Notes: generated from the letters alone by a model not told the origin. Numbered from the stretch's first letter, positions 24,399-36,198 are shown. The stretch: 64,000 nt of DNA from Bombyx mori (GCF_030269925.1 NC_085116.1:1178001-1242000); one strand, 5' to 3'. Numbers and translations are program-made.

Positions 24399-26581
24399 AT
24401 ATATAAATTAAACTTGTAAAATTACGCGTCTCATTTCAGGCCCACGGCTCATCACTGGGAAACAGTCTACCGTCAGAACATTAGATACGATAAATTTAAC
24501 TGCTATGTCCTTTCAACGATCTAGCCACGAGCATGATAAATTCTTTTATAAAGAGTCAAAAACTTAAGGACGCTCAAACATTAAGAGTATGAAAGGACAT
24601 TGAAAACAAACCATCCCCATAATTATTCATTGTGTTTTTAACAGGCCGAGCCTCACGCAATTGAAGCCAAGCGCACCGACTATGAGATGTCGTAAAAATT
24701 TGTTCTGAAAACTTCAGTGGAGTAGTGTTGAAGGTTGAACTTTTTAATTAGCGTCGCTTACCACACATGCACACCGTCCTTCATGTTACTTAGTATTAGA
24801 GCTCGTAGATTCTACAAAAGAAAATCGGTACCGTTCTAATAACAAAGATTTTGACGTGACAACGTCTTATAACTCGATTGAGCCGGCTGCAAGCACGAAA
24901 AAACATGACTCATGCGGCGTTACCTCGCTCTGAGGTGTTCCATTTAAGGCTTGAAGTGCAAGCGAGAGCGCGCAACGAGCGACAAAGAGGCACAATCGGC
25001 CTCCGCGTTCTGCAGCGTTCGACATCTGTCTCTCTCCTACTTAAGTGAGCGATGCATCCGCGTGGACAGCTGCTATACAATAATGCATTTACATGTTTTC
25101 GTCAAGTATGAAGTTCACTGAAAAGTGAAAGTACAGCGCTCGGAAATATCTATCAAACAAATAATATTAAAATTTTCTTTTGAAAAATGAAACCATTCCA
25201 TCAGTGTTTTCTTATGACATTGTCACGTTCAAATATCGTCAGTAAACCGACTTTACAGACAACCGATTTTTGTTTTGGTTGCAGAAGAACAGACGGGCTT
25301 ATAGCTCCTATGATTAGGGCCTTGAAACTGCCATACTTTAAGACAAATATTTTTTTGTATGGAAACTATCGACATCTTGTAGCGGATGCCCCTAAACTTA
25401 TATGTATGTTGTTAAAGTTAAGGCATTTAATTATTGTATGACTAAACATAGAAAATAAAAAATATATATTTATAAAAGTCTTTATTTGTTATAAGGCAAC
25501 TTGATTAAATTTTATCAATTTGTGGTTTCGGAAAATTTACAAAATCCTTCATTAAAAATAAAATATAGAATAAGTAATATGTTACAGAAGCAATGAGAAA
25601 CTAAACGAAGCGAAGCCATCTAGTGGTCGACGCCCGTAAACATTTTTGTTGAGTGCTTGAGCTACTTATCTATAACTAATTTATGTGTATTATCTATGCC
25701 CAGTGGTATCGAAGCAGGTGGTATATATCACAATGTTGTATCACGCTATACACAACATCGAATACCTGGCGCATGAGAGTAGACAAGTTATCGATAATTA
25801 AATTACATGTTTTTAATATAAAGCGATAAGGATCAAGCGCGAAATACATTAATTTTAATAAGGATAATATATTATATTATTATATATTTAATAAGGATAA
25901 TATAAGTAAATCTTATTTTATTAAGTTCCTTTCTTAATCATTATAATATTTTTAACTGCATACCGTCTCAACAGTCGTCTTTGTCCGTGGCCGGGCGCAG
26001 ACATCTCCTGACTTCTTAATGCCGGCAGGCTCCTGTCTTAGCATATTGCAACTCTATAAATAACACCATTATTCCGAAGATCCTCGGCAAATACAGAAAC
26101 GTTATCACGAGCAAAATATTTGATGGGGCCCAGAGCAAATTGAATTTATTATTTAAGTACAATCAAGGGGCGGGACGGAGTTGTGTCCACGTTACTCTCA
26201 GTTTTTCGGTATGTATTTAGGGATATAGTTTGGGGGTGATTTCTCCCACAAAAATGCCTTAAAACTGAACTAAGATTCCATCTAAATACGTTTTCGCTTC
26301 CGAAAATTTCAGGAAACGCTGTTTTCAAAAAGCTTATCATTGGATATATAGCGATAATTTTTATTGTCTTTAAATAATATTAGTTCCTATTTCTGGAATA
26401 TTTTACGATTTTCGTAGTCACGGACGACTAAGGTATTAACGCGGTCAGTGAGTACAAAGTTCAAATGTCAACGTAGAAATGCCGAAAAGACGAGATTAAG
26501 TCGTAAAAGGACCATTTTTAATTATTCCAGTAGTGTTAAAATTTTTGAAAACTATGTGCTAGAATCAAATTGATTTTTTAA
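24399..26581. other. Unique DNA, no gene recognised
   Basis: Contains an AT simple-sequence patch near 25860-25910 where ATAAGGATAATATA is directly repeated. GC rises at 24930-25070 without a convincing ORF. An 84-codon ORF at 25187-25441 (+) is unrecognised. Confidence 0.35.
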
Positions 26582-26776
26582 TTTTTTTATTGCATAGGTT
26601 GGTGGACCAGCTCACAGCCCACCTGGTGTTAAGTGGTTACTGGAACCCATAGACATCTACAAAGTAAATGCCGCCACCCACCCTTCAAACCGAAACGCTT
26701 TACTGATTCACGGCAGAAATAGACAGGGTGGTGGTACCTACACGTGTGGACTCACAAGAGGTCCTACCACCAGTTC
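26582..26776 (-). mobile_element. SINE, short class, internally deleted
   Basis: Tail to CCTACCACCAGT, stopping at the fixed boundary. About 48 bp between GCCGCCACCCACC and CTTCAAACCG is missing. Confidence 0.75.
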
Positions 26777-27764
26777 CATCCACCACTACCATGTGTAGAA
26801 AACTTCACGCGGGGTCCCGAGTGCGGCCCGGTTTTTGAGTTCCTACATATTTATGAATGACCCATTGACGAATATGAGAGTGGGGTTAAGGCGTTTTCCA
26901 GTTACTTCTTCAGGCGCGGACACAACGACGAACCTGGGACAAGTTGGGTTTTTGAGGGTTGAAACTCAATTTGGGCTAAATGAGTGATGCGCATATCGTA
27001 GGTTGACACGGGTTCGATGCGATGCTATTCATTATAATCGTACTTTTTGTTAAAGATAATCAATGAGACACAAGTGAGAGTGGTAGAAAACGGTAGCCAC
27101 TTGAGGTTCGAGAAACTAGAAACTATAACGATAAGTTTTACTAGTCGATATGACTAGTCAGATTAAGGCTCACGCGCCTATTCTATCTGCTACCTCAGGC
27201 TCCAATTCGGTACAGGTGGCCGCCCCAAAGTTTGACGTCCTACGCAAAATTTTGCCTTTTTCTAACGTTTGGTTCAACCGAATGTTAAAAAAAAAAAAAG
27301 CTATACGCCTAAGAAGATTTTCATGTCCTCTAAAAAGATTAATTGGTCCCTGAATGCAAATGAGTAACCACCATCTGAGATTTGCCTTTAAATTAAGAAA
27401 AAGGCTTAGTTAATTTGTCTGATTGCGAGGTGTTCCTCATTCATTTTACTACAGAGATGTTGTCAAACGAATTGGGTTATTCCTCAATTATTTTGGGAAA
27501 TAACGCCTCCCGTGTCGATAGTGCTCTAATGCAACCTCTGGTAGAAGAAGAATTGCAAAATGTGGATCGATGTAATTATGAAATAGGCATTCGAGGCTTG
27601 TCACTACATTTTTGGGTCCCTCTGGTGTTTGTTTGCCAATTGAGACTCTGATATACTTCGATAGCCATCCAACACTAGACGGACCGCGATATTGTCTGTA
27701 ACTCTGAAAAGAAAAACTGTTTTTATGGATAACCTTCACAGTGAATCTTAATGCGATAAGGAAA
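26777..27764. other. Unique DNA with weak ORFs
   Basis: A minus-strand frame at about 27488-27715 (FQSYRQYRGPSSVGWL ... YIDPHFAILLLP) follows a good acceptor-like TTTTCTTTTCAG, but I recognise no family. A 67-codon plus ORF at 27150-27353 is also unrecognised. Confidence 0.3.
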
Positions 27765-28136
27765 TCTATACATATATAAATGAATTGCTGTTCGTTAGTC
27801 TCGCTAAAACTCGAGAACGGCTGGACAGATTTGGCTAATTTTGGTCTTGAATTATTTGTCGAAGTCCAGAGAGGGTTTCCTCCTCCTCGAGTCGCGTTCC
27901 TCATGTCTGAGGGTCGTGACCACCATCACCCATGAGCTTCAATTTTAGGATCTTTTTCCACTTTCCCATGTCCACGGCGTCATGCAGCGCGCTGTACACT
28001 GTACTACTGTAGAGAGGGTTTAAAAGGTAGATAAATATGAAAATGCTCGGAATTAAATAAAAATAGGAATTTTGTTTTTCCTTTTATTTTCTTTATTTAA
28101 CCATTGAGGCACTACGAAGTCTGCCGGGTCAGCTAG
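27765..28136 (+). mobile_element. Helitron-like element, family 2, with insert
   Basis: Plus strand: A|TCTATACATATATAAATG ... GCCGGGTCAGCTAG|T, textbook ends. Relative to the copies at 22200 and 23176 it carries about 145 extra bases, bounded by a direct repeat AGAGAGGGTTT, containing GTCGTGACCACCATCACCC. Confidence 0.85.
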
Positions 28137-28614
28137 TTTAGTTTTGAAATTATGCTTTGTTTCGCGACATTATTAAATATCTTTCTGAGTTTAGATATCT
28201 ACAAACCACTCTTATGTTATAATAGGTCTAAGATTCCTGTTTTTTAAATAAACAAAAAACGATTGAGGTTTAATTAAGTCTTCGCTTTAAGATGTTTGCA
28301 TTAGGATCTAAAAAAAGGGACGCTCAAGTTGACAGACACTCTTCAAAAACGCCGCTCGCTGCAATCTTCAAACGGCACTGACAAGCATTACAACGTTGTA
28401 TGCTAACGGGCGCGCAACCATGAAATAAATAAAAACCACTCAACAACCATTTATTTGCTATTAAAATTTTAATGCGGATACTTACTATCCAAGATTGGTT
28501 ATAGTTAGGAATCTGGTGGACGCGATCAGCGGGGAAGGAACTTTGCAGCACTGGACGTAAATCAATTTACTTAGCATCCCTTTCAGTCCGTAATTGGAAA
28601 CATTGAAACCTTTT
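28137..28614. other. Unique DNA
   Basis: Nothing recognised. Confidence 0.3.
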
Positions 28615-28858
28615 TACTGGTGGTAGAGCCTCTTGTGAGTCCGCACGGGTAGGTACCACCGCCCTGCCTATTTCTGCCGTGAAGCAGCAATGCGTTTCAG
28701 TTCGAAGGGCGGGACAGCCGTTGTGACTATACTTGAGACTCAGAGCTTATATCTCAAGGTGCGTGGCGCATTTACGTCTTAGATGTCTATGGGCTCCGAT
28801 AACCACTTAACAACAGATGGGCTGTGAGCTCGTCCACCCATGTAAGCAATAAAGAAAA
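28615..28858 (+). mobile_element. SINE, short class
   Basis: Starts at TTTACTGGTGGTAGAGCC and ends AAGCAATAAAGAAAAA; tRNA-like head absent. Confidence 0.85.
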
Positions 28859-28962
28859 ACCGGCTCAAACTTTAAATTACTGTTACATAATTCCTCGTTG
28901 TAACACTCGTATGACTTGAAATAATTCAGACAGTTAAAAATAAAGAAATTATGTATATTATT

Positions 28963-29880
28963 GGAACGAAGTTCCTTACGGCAGGCTTGGAGGGGATAGG
29001 GATTTTGAATCCGTGGAAAAAATCCGTGGAAAAAAGTGCGTGGATTAAAACCGTTAAATAAGACGTTTTTTTTTTTTTTATGATTGAAAGTTTACTGGTG
29101 GCCCGAAGGCCTTTCCAGTTTCACCAGGACAGGTGGGCGAGCAAAGGCTCAGCCAAGAGGGGTGGGATTTGCTAACAACTGCCCGAGCGCCTCCGAAGGA
29201 GACCTAACAACTCAAGAGCAATTGTTTCGCGAATGAATCTACTACCGGATCGGAATCGCGACCCGCTGAGAAGATCCGGCGAGAAACTCAGCGGGCTGAT
29301 GCATGGGTTAGGTTGCACGTCGACCTCTTTGTCGAGTTCGACGAGTACGGTTACCGGGGTCCCTAAGCCTGCCCCTAGTATTAGAGCTGAAGGCATCTAA
29401 TGCAAAGGTTATTGGATCTGATGGATCCGTAAGGACGTGTCTAGGGCGTCGACGGTGACTGGCTCCTGCATGATCAGGATTCGGGGAGTAGTCAGCGGCG
29501 GCAACGATAAGGCGATTATCATGACGCATAGCCTTATCGAAGTATCGTTCCGACGCTGACTTCATGTATTTCCGAATTGATTCGAGGCCCAGGTCGCCGT
29601 GTAGGTCAACGTTCCAGAAATAAGACGTGCGCAGGCGCGACAGTCACATACACAAGCGAGTAGTGTATAATACCTTTCTCTTTCTCCCTCTTTTTTTCGT
29701 TCTCTCATCAATTCTCTTTCTATTTTACGTAATTTATGATTTCCTAAAATACTTTCCTATACTTAAATAAAAACTAATCAGCAAAATTTAGGAGAAAAAT
29801 CAAGAAAACCTACATAAAATTGAACACGATTTTTTTTGCAAATTGTGTCGATTCTACATTAGCCGAAGGAACTTCGTTCC
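28963..29880. mobile_element. TIR DNA element interrupted by a LINE
   Basis: Inverted ends GGAACGAAGTTCCTTACGGC (left) and the complement of GCCGAAGGAACTTCGTTCC (right). The terminal GGAAC..GTTCC is itself palindromic. Without the nested LINE the element is about 360 bp and non-coding, so MITE-like. The superfamily is not assignable from the ends. Confidence 0.6.
29067..29617 (-). mobile_element. Jockey-type LINE, sister family, 5'-truncated
   Basis: Poly(A) side at 29067 (T run). The minus-strand frame 29308-29612 carries the ORF2 C-terminus (SASERYFDKAMRHDNRLIVAA, RRRPRHVLTDPSDP), homologous to the end of the 960-codon ORF at 51851 (SASLRHFEKAARHENPLVVAA). Perfect 11-bp target duplication AAATAAGACGT at 29056-29066 and 29618-29628. 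Confidence 0.85.
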
Positions 29881-31242
29881 TACCTGGTGTCCCACGATAC
29901 CACATTTATAATTATACTCTAGTATGTATTATTATACTATATACTATACTATACTATAGAAATTATGTATGTATACTATTATACTATTATTATTCTATAC
30001 TAGTATAGAAAATGCTACAAAATATTCAATACTTTAAAGCTTTGAATCAGTTACTGCGTTTCAAATACGACCAACATATTGCGCAGCGGCGCTTTTAAAC
30101 AGTCTTGTTTACTCTGAAGTGGCGGTGTCTGCTCGGTTATTGTCACAAGATTTGTGGAGGCACTTTCATGAGGTCGCTTTCATGAAAAAATCCTTTCATC
30201 TTTCCGAAGCAAATGGAACAGTCAAAGTAAGATCAGAGTCCAAATTGCATTATTTCTTCGTGCTAGAAATAGGTGCAACTATGGTAAAATAATGCGGTGT
30301 TGTAGCACTTCATAACGAAAGCATCACGCAATGGAATGAAAATTTTATAAGTTCATTTATTTTTTATACTATCTTCGTATCTTCGTGTGAACCTGGCAGA
30401 CCTGACAGAGTTAGATTTGATTGATGTTTGATATCGAACTCTTAAGTTACAAGGAGAAAGAGAATTTATACATGAATAGTATTTACTAAACAATTAGTAA
30501 ATGCATCATTTAGAATCCATAACGACACAATAATAATTATTAAATGACAGGATATTACTAATGTGAAAGTAATACAATATTAACTAATGTTGTAATTACA
30601 AATGAAGATTTGATGTAAAGTAAACAATATACATATGATTTAGTAACATGAGGAAATAAGTATGTTATATAGCAACAATGATTTAGAACTTAAGAACTAA
30701 GAGAGTTTATGAGAATTGATATATGACTTAGGTGTGCGGGGCTAGTGTGAGGGGCATAACATAACACCGTGAATATTAGAACTATAATTAGCACTTTAAA
30801 AAAAAAGGACTTTAAATTTAACTATAAAATGTCGAAGTCTGATAAATACCACCCGCCCATTATTGTATACACTCTACTAAAAACAGAATGCATAAATTAT
30901 ATTGTTCAAGATAACAAATCTGTCAACAGAATCATACTAACTACAGTTAACAAAATTAACAGACAAAAATTTAATTCGGTTTATTTTTGGCGAAACCATT
31001 GTACCTACTGATTTTCGTATTTATTTTGAACGTAGTTATAAAAAGTATTGGATAGATTTTGATCATGTTGTGTTTTTTTTTTGTTTTACTTTTATGACAC
31101 GTTATCCTTCACTAAGCAGTTATCAGGATATATTCCTTTAATGTAAAGTTTATAAGCAATCGCGCTACGATTATATCACATAATTTTATATTAAACCCAC
31201 TAAAAATATCACGCGGACGAAATGAGGAACACCAGCTGAACC
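29881..31242. other. AT-rich unique DNA
   Basis: Includes a degenerate (TATAC)n/TATTA simple repeat at about 29925-30006. ORF 30769-31011 (+) is AT-driven and unrecognised. Confidence 0.4.
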
Positions 31243-31960
31243 AAAATCTAATTCGTCTATCTATCTTCAGCCCACAGACGCAAACTGGTGAACAAAGGCA
31301 TTTTCCAAACATCGCCACGGCGACCAGTCCTGTGTTGCCTGCATCCTTATCTTATCATTATCTGGAACCGCTGCGTTCATCGACAGTACGTTTCCAGAGG
31401 TCTTTTTTGCCACGTACCGTCCGGCTAAGGAATGAGCTCCCCTCCACGGTGTTTCCCGAGCGCTATGATATGTCCTTCTTCAAACGAGGCTTGTGGAGAG
31501 TATTAAGCGGTAGGCAGCGGCTTGGCTCTGCCCCTGGCATTATTGAAGTCCATGAGTGACGGTAACCACTCACCTTCAGGTGGGCCGTATGCTCGTCTGC
31601 CTACAAGGGCAATAAAGAAAATCCAGTTGATTCCTGCGAATCTCAATAGGTCATAGGTCCACCTTGTGGAAAGCCTACCCAAGCTACGTCTCCCGGTACG
31701 CGAACGCCACTCGAGGACTTTTCCACTCCAGCGGCCATGTGTTCTAAAAGCAGATTGTCGCAATCCTTTGGACTATTTCGTTTACCATGGTTTCCTGCAA
31801 ATCTCCTGATTACTGATTTTATTTTGCAGGAAACTCCGAGCATATGGCCATTGCTCTTTGGGTGACCTTGAGGCTTCTGATAACGCCCATTGTGAGCGAC
31901 CATGCCTCAGTGCCATATCCCATCACAGCCATCAATTCGTCTATGCGAATTATTTTTTTA
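31243..31960 (-). pseudogene. RTE-like LINE C-terminus split by a CR1-like insert
   Basis: Upstream part 31618-31960 reads HGRWSGKVLEWRSRTGRRS and RWTYDLLRFAGINW in frame. After the insert, 31243-31335 continues MQATQDWSPWRCLENAFVH to a stop. Together these are the last segments of the RTE-like family also seen at 236-316 and 39480-39835. Upstream stops and frameshifts; inactive. Confidence 0.7.
31336..31622 (+). mobile_element. CR1-like LINE 3' end with ORF terminus
   Basis: Frame 31332-31559 encodes the end of a LINE polymerase ORF (VRFQRSFLPRTVRLRNELPS, then FPERYDMSFFKRGL), followed by a 3' UTR ending CTGCCTACAAGGGCAATAAAG. Only this copy shows which LINE the short 12602, 39268 and 63745 tails come from. 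CR1 clade is inferred from the RT-tail wording and the absence of a long poly(A) or clear target duplication (at most ATCC). Confidence 0.7.
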
Positions 31961-32087
31961 CACCGTACTAGGTTTGTGTACGACCGCGTCCTTTAGCTGA
32001 AGACAAAATGAATTCTGACACCCATCTCGAGACCAGAAATCGAGCTCCTTCTTGTCGCGCGGTAGAAACGGCAAGTTTGTAACCTTC

Positions 32088-32335
32088 TTCTTTTTCTCCA
32101 CCTTATCCCACTAGGTGGGGTCGGCACAGCTAATTTTTCTCTTCCATTCTCTTCTATCAGCCGTCATCTCAACACTCACTCCTCTCTCTCTCATATCGTC
32201 ATTCACACACTCCATCCATGTCTTCTTCGGTCGTCCTCTTCCCCCTCTACCTTGCACTACCATTTCCATACATCTCCTAGGCAAGTTCGTAACCACCCGT
32301 ACGAATTTACAAAACATTCTGCCCACCAGTATTTT
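32088..32335 (-). pseudogene. RTE-like LINE C-terminus
   Basis: Minus frame: VVTNLPRRCMEMVVQGRG, GRGRPKKTWMECVNDDMRERG, REWKRKISCADPT then stop. Related to the copies at 33985, 35846, 42418 and 57935. 5'-truncated. Confidence 0.7.
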
Positions 32336-32345
32336 TATAGAGTAA

Positions 32346-32659
32346 AGTCGCGTTTATAACACGTATTATATCAAAAACAATAAGCCGTTAAGTACGTTAG
32401 CTAGTTTTAATGTGGACCGCAGATGCTGAATAACCACTAAATCACGATAATGATCCGCGCACATGACAAGTGCACTATTTAACAGACCAGACACGTCGCC
32501 TTATGTACAAACATACGTATACACGAGCGAAGCTGTCATAAACACTTATCTAAATCATTTTTTTTTAAATAATATCTCTCGCGTGTTGTGCTCTATGTTT
32601 TTTTTTAAGGATGACCGAGGAATTGCAATACTGGTACAGTCTTCATCGGTATACGGAAG
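32346..32659. other. Unique DNA
   Basis: Nothing recognised. Confidence 0.3.
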
Positions 32660-32957
32660 TCGTATTAAAACCTAAAGCATAGGACGCCCGGTGTACTCAT
32701 ATCCAGCGGTTATGCTGATGTACAAATCCCGCACGCTGGTATCGAATTTTACAATGAAATTAGTATTTAATTCACATATGGCTTCCACTATGAAGAAACA
32801 ACATCGTGTAATAAAAATAAAATCCACCAGAACTCTCTTTGTCTATACAGTTGAGATAATCGGCCTCGTGACTCACGTAGAATACCACTATTCTAATAGT
32901 GATGTCCATGGACATATTTCCACGGTCTTGTTATAGTTAAGCCGTATACGCAATAAA
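32660..32957 (+). mobile_element. Decayed tRNA-headed SINE
   Basis: AAACCTAAAGCATAGGACG and CGGTGTACTCATATCCAG mark the old head, then AACATCGTGTAATAAAAATA; the body is barely recognisable and ends TACGCAATAAACAG. One of the oldest copies. Confidence 0.55.
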
Positions 32958-33289
32958 CAGAATAACATATTTAATAATCCGTTCGAGCCACCTTCATTAT
33001 ATTGCTAACAGAGAAGGATATCGAGAAGCGAGTATTGCAATAATCTATTCTGATGTGGTTTCCGATCCCATCCGATTGTAAATACTACTACTACTAATTA
33101 ATAAATACTGCAGTAGGGGCTACGTGAGGTTCGAGCTAAATACTACCGCTTTACTTGTGGTTAGTGAGGTGGTAAGATCCACAACATGCCTTTCAACAAA
33201 TACTCCCGCGAATCAGTAATACGTTCTAGTATTAAGAGGGGCACGATCATTGTCTGAAGGTGACGTCTCCCGAAAAGTTTTCCCCGTCT
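32958..33289. other. Unique DNA with possible SINE trace
   Basis: GAGGTGGTAAGATCCACAAC and GAATCAGTAATACGTTC at about 33165-33230 may be a very old SINE body. Nothing else. Confidence 0.3.
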
Positions 33290-33496
33290 ATTTTTTTATT
33301 GCTTTGATGGGTGGACGAGGTTACAGCCCACCTGGTGTTAAGTGGTTACTGGAGCTCATAGACATCTACAACGTAAATGCGCCACTCACCTTGAGATATA
33401 AGTTCTTAGGTCTCAAGTATAGTTACAACGCATTACTGCTTCACAGCAGAAATAGGCGGGGTGGTGGTACCTACCCGTGCGGACTCACAAGAGATC
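33290..33496 (-). mobile_element. SINE body fragment
   Basis: TTTTTATTGCTTTGATGGG through GCGGACTCACAAGAGATC; ends inside the short-class boundary; a few bases after ACAACG are deleted. Confidence 0.75.
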
Positions 33497-33984
33497 ACGT
33501 CCCCCCTCACGGATCCCAATATGCGAATCGCTGTAAGTATAACAACACTAAAACCTAAAATAAAAATAAAAACATCTCGAAAAAGCATCAAATAAACCTT
33601 TCCACACGCTATCGAGAACCGCATATCAAAAACATTCCCCGAGCGAGGGGCAATCCATCTGGTCGCGTCACAAATCAACAAGACGCATGCTTTCCGGGCC
33701 GGACTCGAACTCGAGACTAATGGCGCCGCTCGATTTATTAACTACATAACGTAAACACGTTAATGTTGTTACGGCATTGAAGAAACGAAACAAAAAAAAA
33801 CGTTGAGGTTCCTCCGTTGTTACAGTTAAAGAGTGTTGAATTGATTATGAATTTTGACATATTTTTTTGGCTATTTATCTGTCAGTAATGTTGACGGGCT
33901 ATTCTAATTGAACTATGACTGGTGACCGAGCTAGCGGAATCCAACCCGAAAAAGTTAGCTAATATTTGACCTAATAAGTCCTAA
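33497..33984. other. Unique DNA
   Basis: Nothing recognised. Confidence 0.3.
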
Positions 33985-34365
33985 TAATTGGCGGATGAAA
34001 GAAGATTGTATGCAGCAGAGATGCGAATGTTACGATGGATGTGTGGAGTAACGAGAATGGATAGAATACGGAATGAATATGTTAGAGGAAGTCTGAAAGT
34101 GGTACCTGTGACAGAGAAGTTGAGAAGTGCGCGTTTGGGATGGTATGGACTTGTGTTGAGACGAAATGAAAATGAGGTTGGTAAGAGAGTGTTAACTATC
34201 AATGTGGACGAATAGAGAGGAAGACGTAGATCTAAGAAGAAATTGATGGATTGTGTGAAAGACGATATGTGTAAGAGGGGAGTGAGCGAAGAAACGGTAT
34301 ATGATAGAGGAATATCGAAGGAGAAAACAAGTTGCGCCCACACCAGGTGACTTGATGAAGGGAAA
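33985..34365 (+). pseudogene. RTE-like LINE C-terminus
   Basis: Plus frame: LYAAEMRMLRWMCGVTRMD, RIRNEYVRGSLKVVPVTEKL, SARLGWYGLVLRRNENEVGK, then after a stop KKLMDCVKDDMCKRGVSEE. Distal polymerase segment, 5'-truncated, with an in-frame TAG. Confidence 0.75.
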
Positions 34366-34371
34366 AAGAAC

Positions 34372-34560
34372 GAAGAGCAGTGCTTCGCGGAATCTACTAC
34401 CAAATCGGAATCGTAACCCACTGAAAACAAGCAAGAAATTGAATTGTGTCTTTGAATTCAGTTGCATATCGAACTTTTCGTCGCATTCGACGAATTCGAC
34501 GAGAATGGTGCATGTGCTTGGAGAGCATAAACGCACGATAGTGGCTCGACAAAATCTCAA
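34372..34560 (-). mobile_element. Jockey-type LINE 3' tail
   Basis: AGCAGTGCTTCGCGGAATC, ATCGGAATCGTAACCCACTG, and TCGACGAGAATGG match the LINE 3' region; tail and coding part lost. Abuts the RTE-like fragment. Confidence 0.55.
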
Positions 34561-34867
34561 GGGACATCAATTGGTATGAACCAGCCTGTAGACTACGTGA
34601 TTACCTCTGGCCTATTTACGTTACAGTTGATTATTGCACTCGCCGATGCAGTCAAAGCAGTAGCTTACTCAAGGAAGTCGGAGTTTCAAGGCCGTGTCTT
34701 GTAGTTACCATCAAGATGTTGGCCCTATGGTATCTTAAAGGTACGTGCCTAACGTTAGGTTACAGGTTCGAGACTGAGTTATGTTTTCGTGTGAAGTATC
34801 TCTATTTTGTAAAGGTCATAAAATTTGGGTCAAAATTGGAAGAGAATGAGCTATGTACTCAGACTCG
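34561..34867. other. Unique DNA
   Basis: Nothing recognised. Confidence 0.3.
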
Positions 34868-35012
34868 AGGGGTGGGACAGTCCTTATATAATACAAACGA
34901 GATTTCGATCTTATATCTTATGGACGCATTTACGTGATAATGTAAAGGCTCCGTTAACCGCTTATCACCGTGTGTACAGTGAGCTTGTTCACCCATCGAA
35001 ACAATTAAAAAA
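34868..35012 (+). mobile_element. Decayed SINE tail
   Basis: GGGGTGGGACAGTCCTTATA, TATGGACGCATTTACG, GCTCCGTTAACCGCTTATCAC, CCATCGAAACAATTAAAAAAG follow the SINE order with many changes. Confidence 0.55.
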
Positions 35013-35845
35013 GTTGAATATCAATTTCGAACGTGTTCTTTTTGATTTTCGTTATTTTAAGAGAATTTATCATATTACAAGACAATTTAACATTCACATT
35101 TCGGCATATATCATAGTTCCAATTTGCCAACACCAGTTTAGTTGTTACCTACTTTATTTAAACAATCTGGGAAAATTAGCCTATAAATTATTTTATATTA
35201 TAAAAGAGTGAAAAGCGTTAAGAAGCGCTCAGACAAGCGCCATCGCCGCGTCACCCGCGAGACGTTTTTTCGCCTTAACACCGTGATTTATGTCTTCCTC
35301 CACGCGGGATTAACGCAATGCAATAATACGGGCCAAATGCGAGCGTCGTGCGTGCGAGTGTGCATGCGGCTTTATAATTGGCGTGCGAGCCGGCTCGTTG
35401 GAGAATGTGAGTAATTGCCCCGAAAAGATGTTTGATTCTTTATGACATGTGAATTTTTTAAAGAAACTGTTTTGGGTATATTTTCTAATTTCCCTGTTAG
35501 GGTTGATATAAAAATGTAACAGTGTAGAAGTTGGGTATTTTCTCTTATTACCACCTCTCACGTTGCATTAGTGTTGGGTGAATTAAGATTATTTTTTGGC
35601 CTTCTTAGGTAGACGAATGAATTCGCAACTACTGTCAACCCCCAGCCACTGTCCATCCCATAGCTACTATGCATCCAAGGTCAAAACTTAAATTCTAACC
35701 CCAACTATGGCTGAGGAGAAATGCATGACTAGGCTATAGAAATAGGCAGGTTGGTTATACCTCCCGTGCAGACAAAATACGAGGTAATGACAAAGACTAG
35801 TTATTACGTAAGCATGAATAAATAATTTTATTTACACATTACACC
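35013..35845. other. Unique DNA with an old SINE trace
   Basis: 35588-35810 shows a very decayed minus-orientation SINE (CTTCTTAGGTAGACGAAT, ATAGAAATAGGCAGG, CCCGTGCAGAC). GC-rich patch at 35217-35400 without a convincing gene. Confidence 0.35.
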
Positions 35846-36075
35846 TGTGACAGAGAAGTTGAGAAGTGCGCGTTTGGGGTGGTATGGATATGTGATGAGA
35901 CGAAATGACAATGGGATTGGTAAGTGAGGTTTAAATATGAATGTGGAAGGCTTTAGAGGAAGAGGTAGACCGAAGAAAAAATGTATGGATTGCGTGAAAG
36001 ACGATATGTGTAAGAGGGGAGTGAGCGAAGAAATGGTATATGATAGAGGAGTATGGAATGGATGATGATGAAAAA
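35846..36075 (+). pseudogene. RTE-like LINE C-terminus
   Basis: Same family as 33985-34365 (VTEKLRSARLGWYGYVMRRN, RGRGRPKKKCMDCVKDDMCK), ending in GATGATGATGAAAAAAAAA, a trinucleotide-then-A terminus typical of RTE tails. The R1-clade element starts 38 bp downstream. Confidence 0.7.
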
Positions 36076-36111
36076 AAAATCATGCATACTTTTTTATCGA
36101 TCAATGTACAA

Positions 36112-36113
<2 letters not shown>

Positions 36114-36197
<84 letters not shown>
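36114..36197 (-). repeat. 84-nt poly(A) tail of the R1-clade LINE
   Basis: Unbroken T run on the plus strand directly after ACAACC. The lack of interruptions indicates recent insertion; the assembled length may be inexact. Confidence 0.85.

Positions 36198-36198
<1 letters not shown>

Noticed and set aside
28963..29617. Helitron interpretation of the GGAACGAAGTTCC element
   Set aside because: The ends are inverted repeats of each other and lack TC/CTRR, so a TIR element fits better.
34825..35211. 128-codon plus ORF
   Set aside because: Its first half is a decayed SINE tail and the second half is AT-rich with no recognisable motif.
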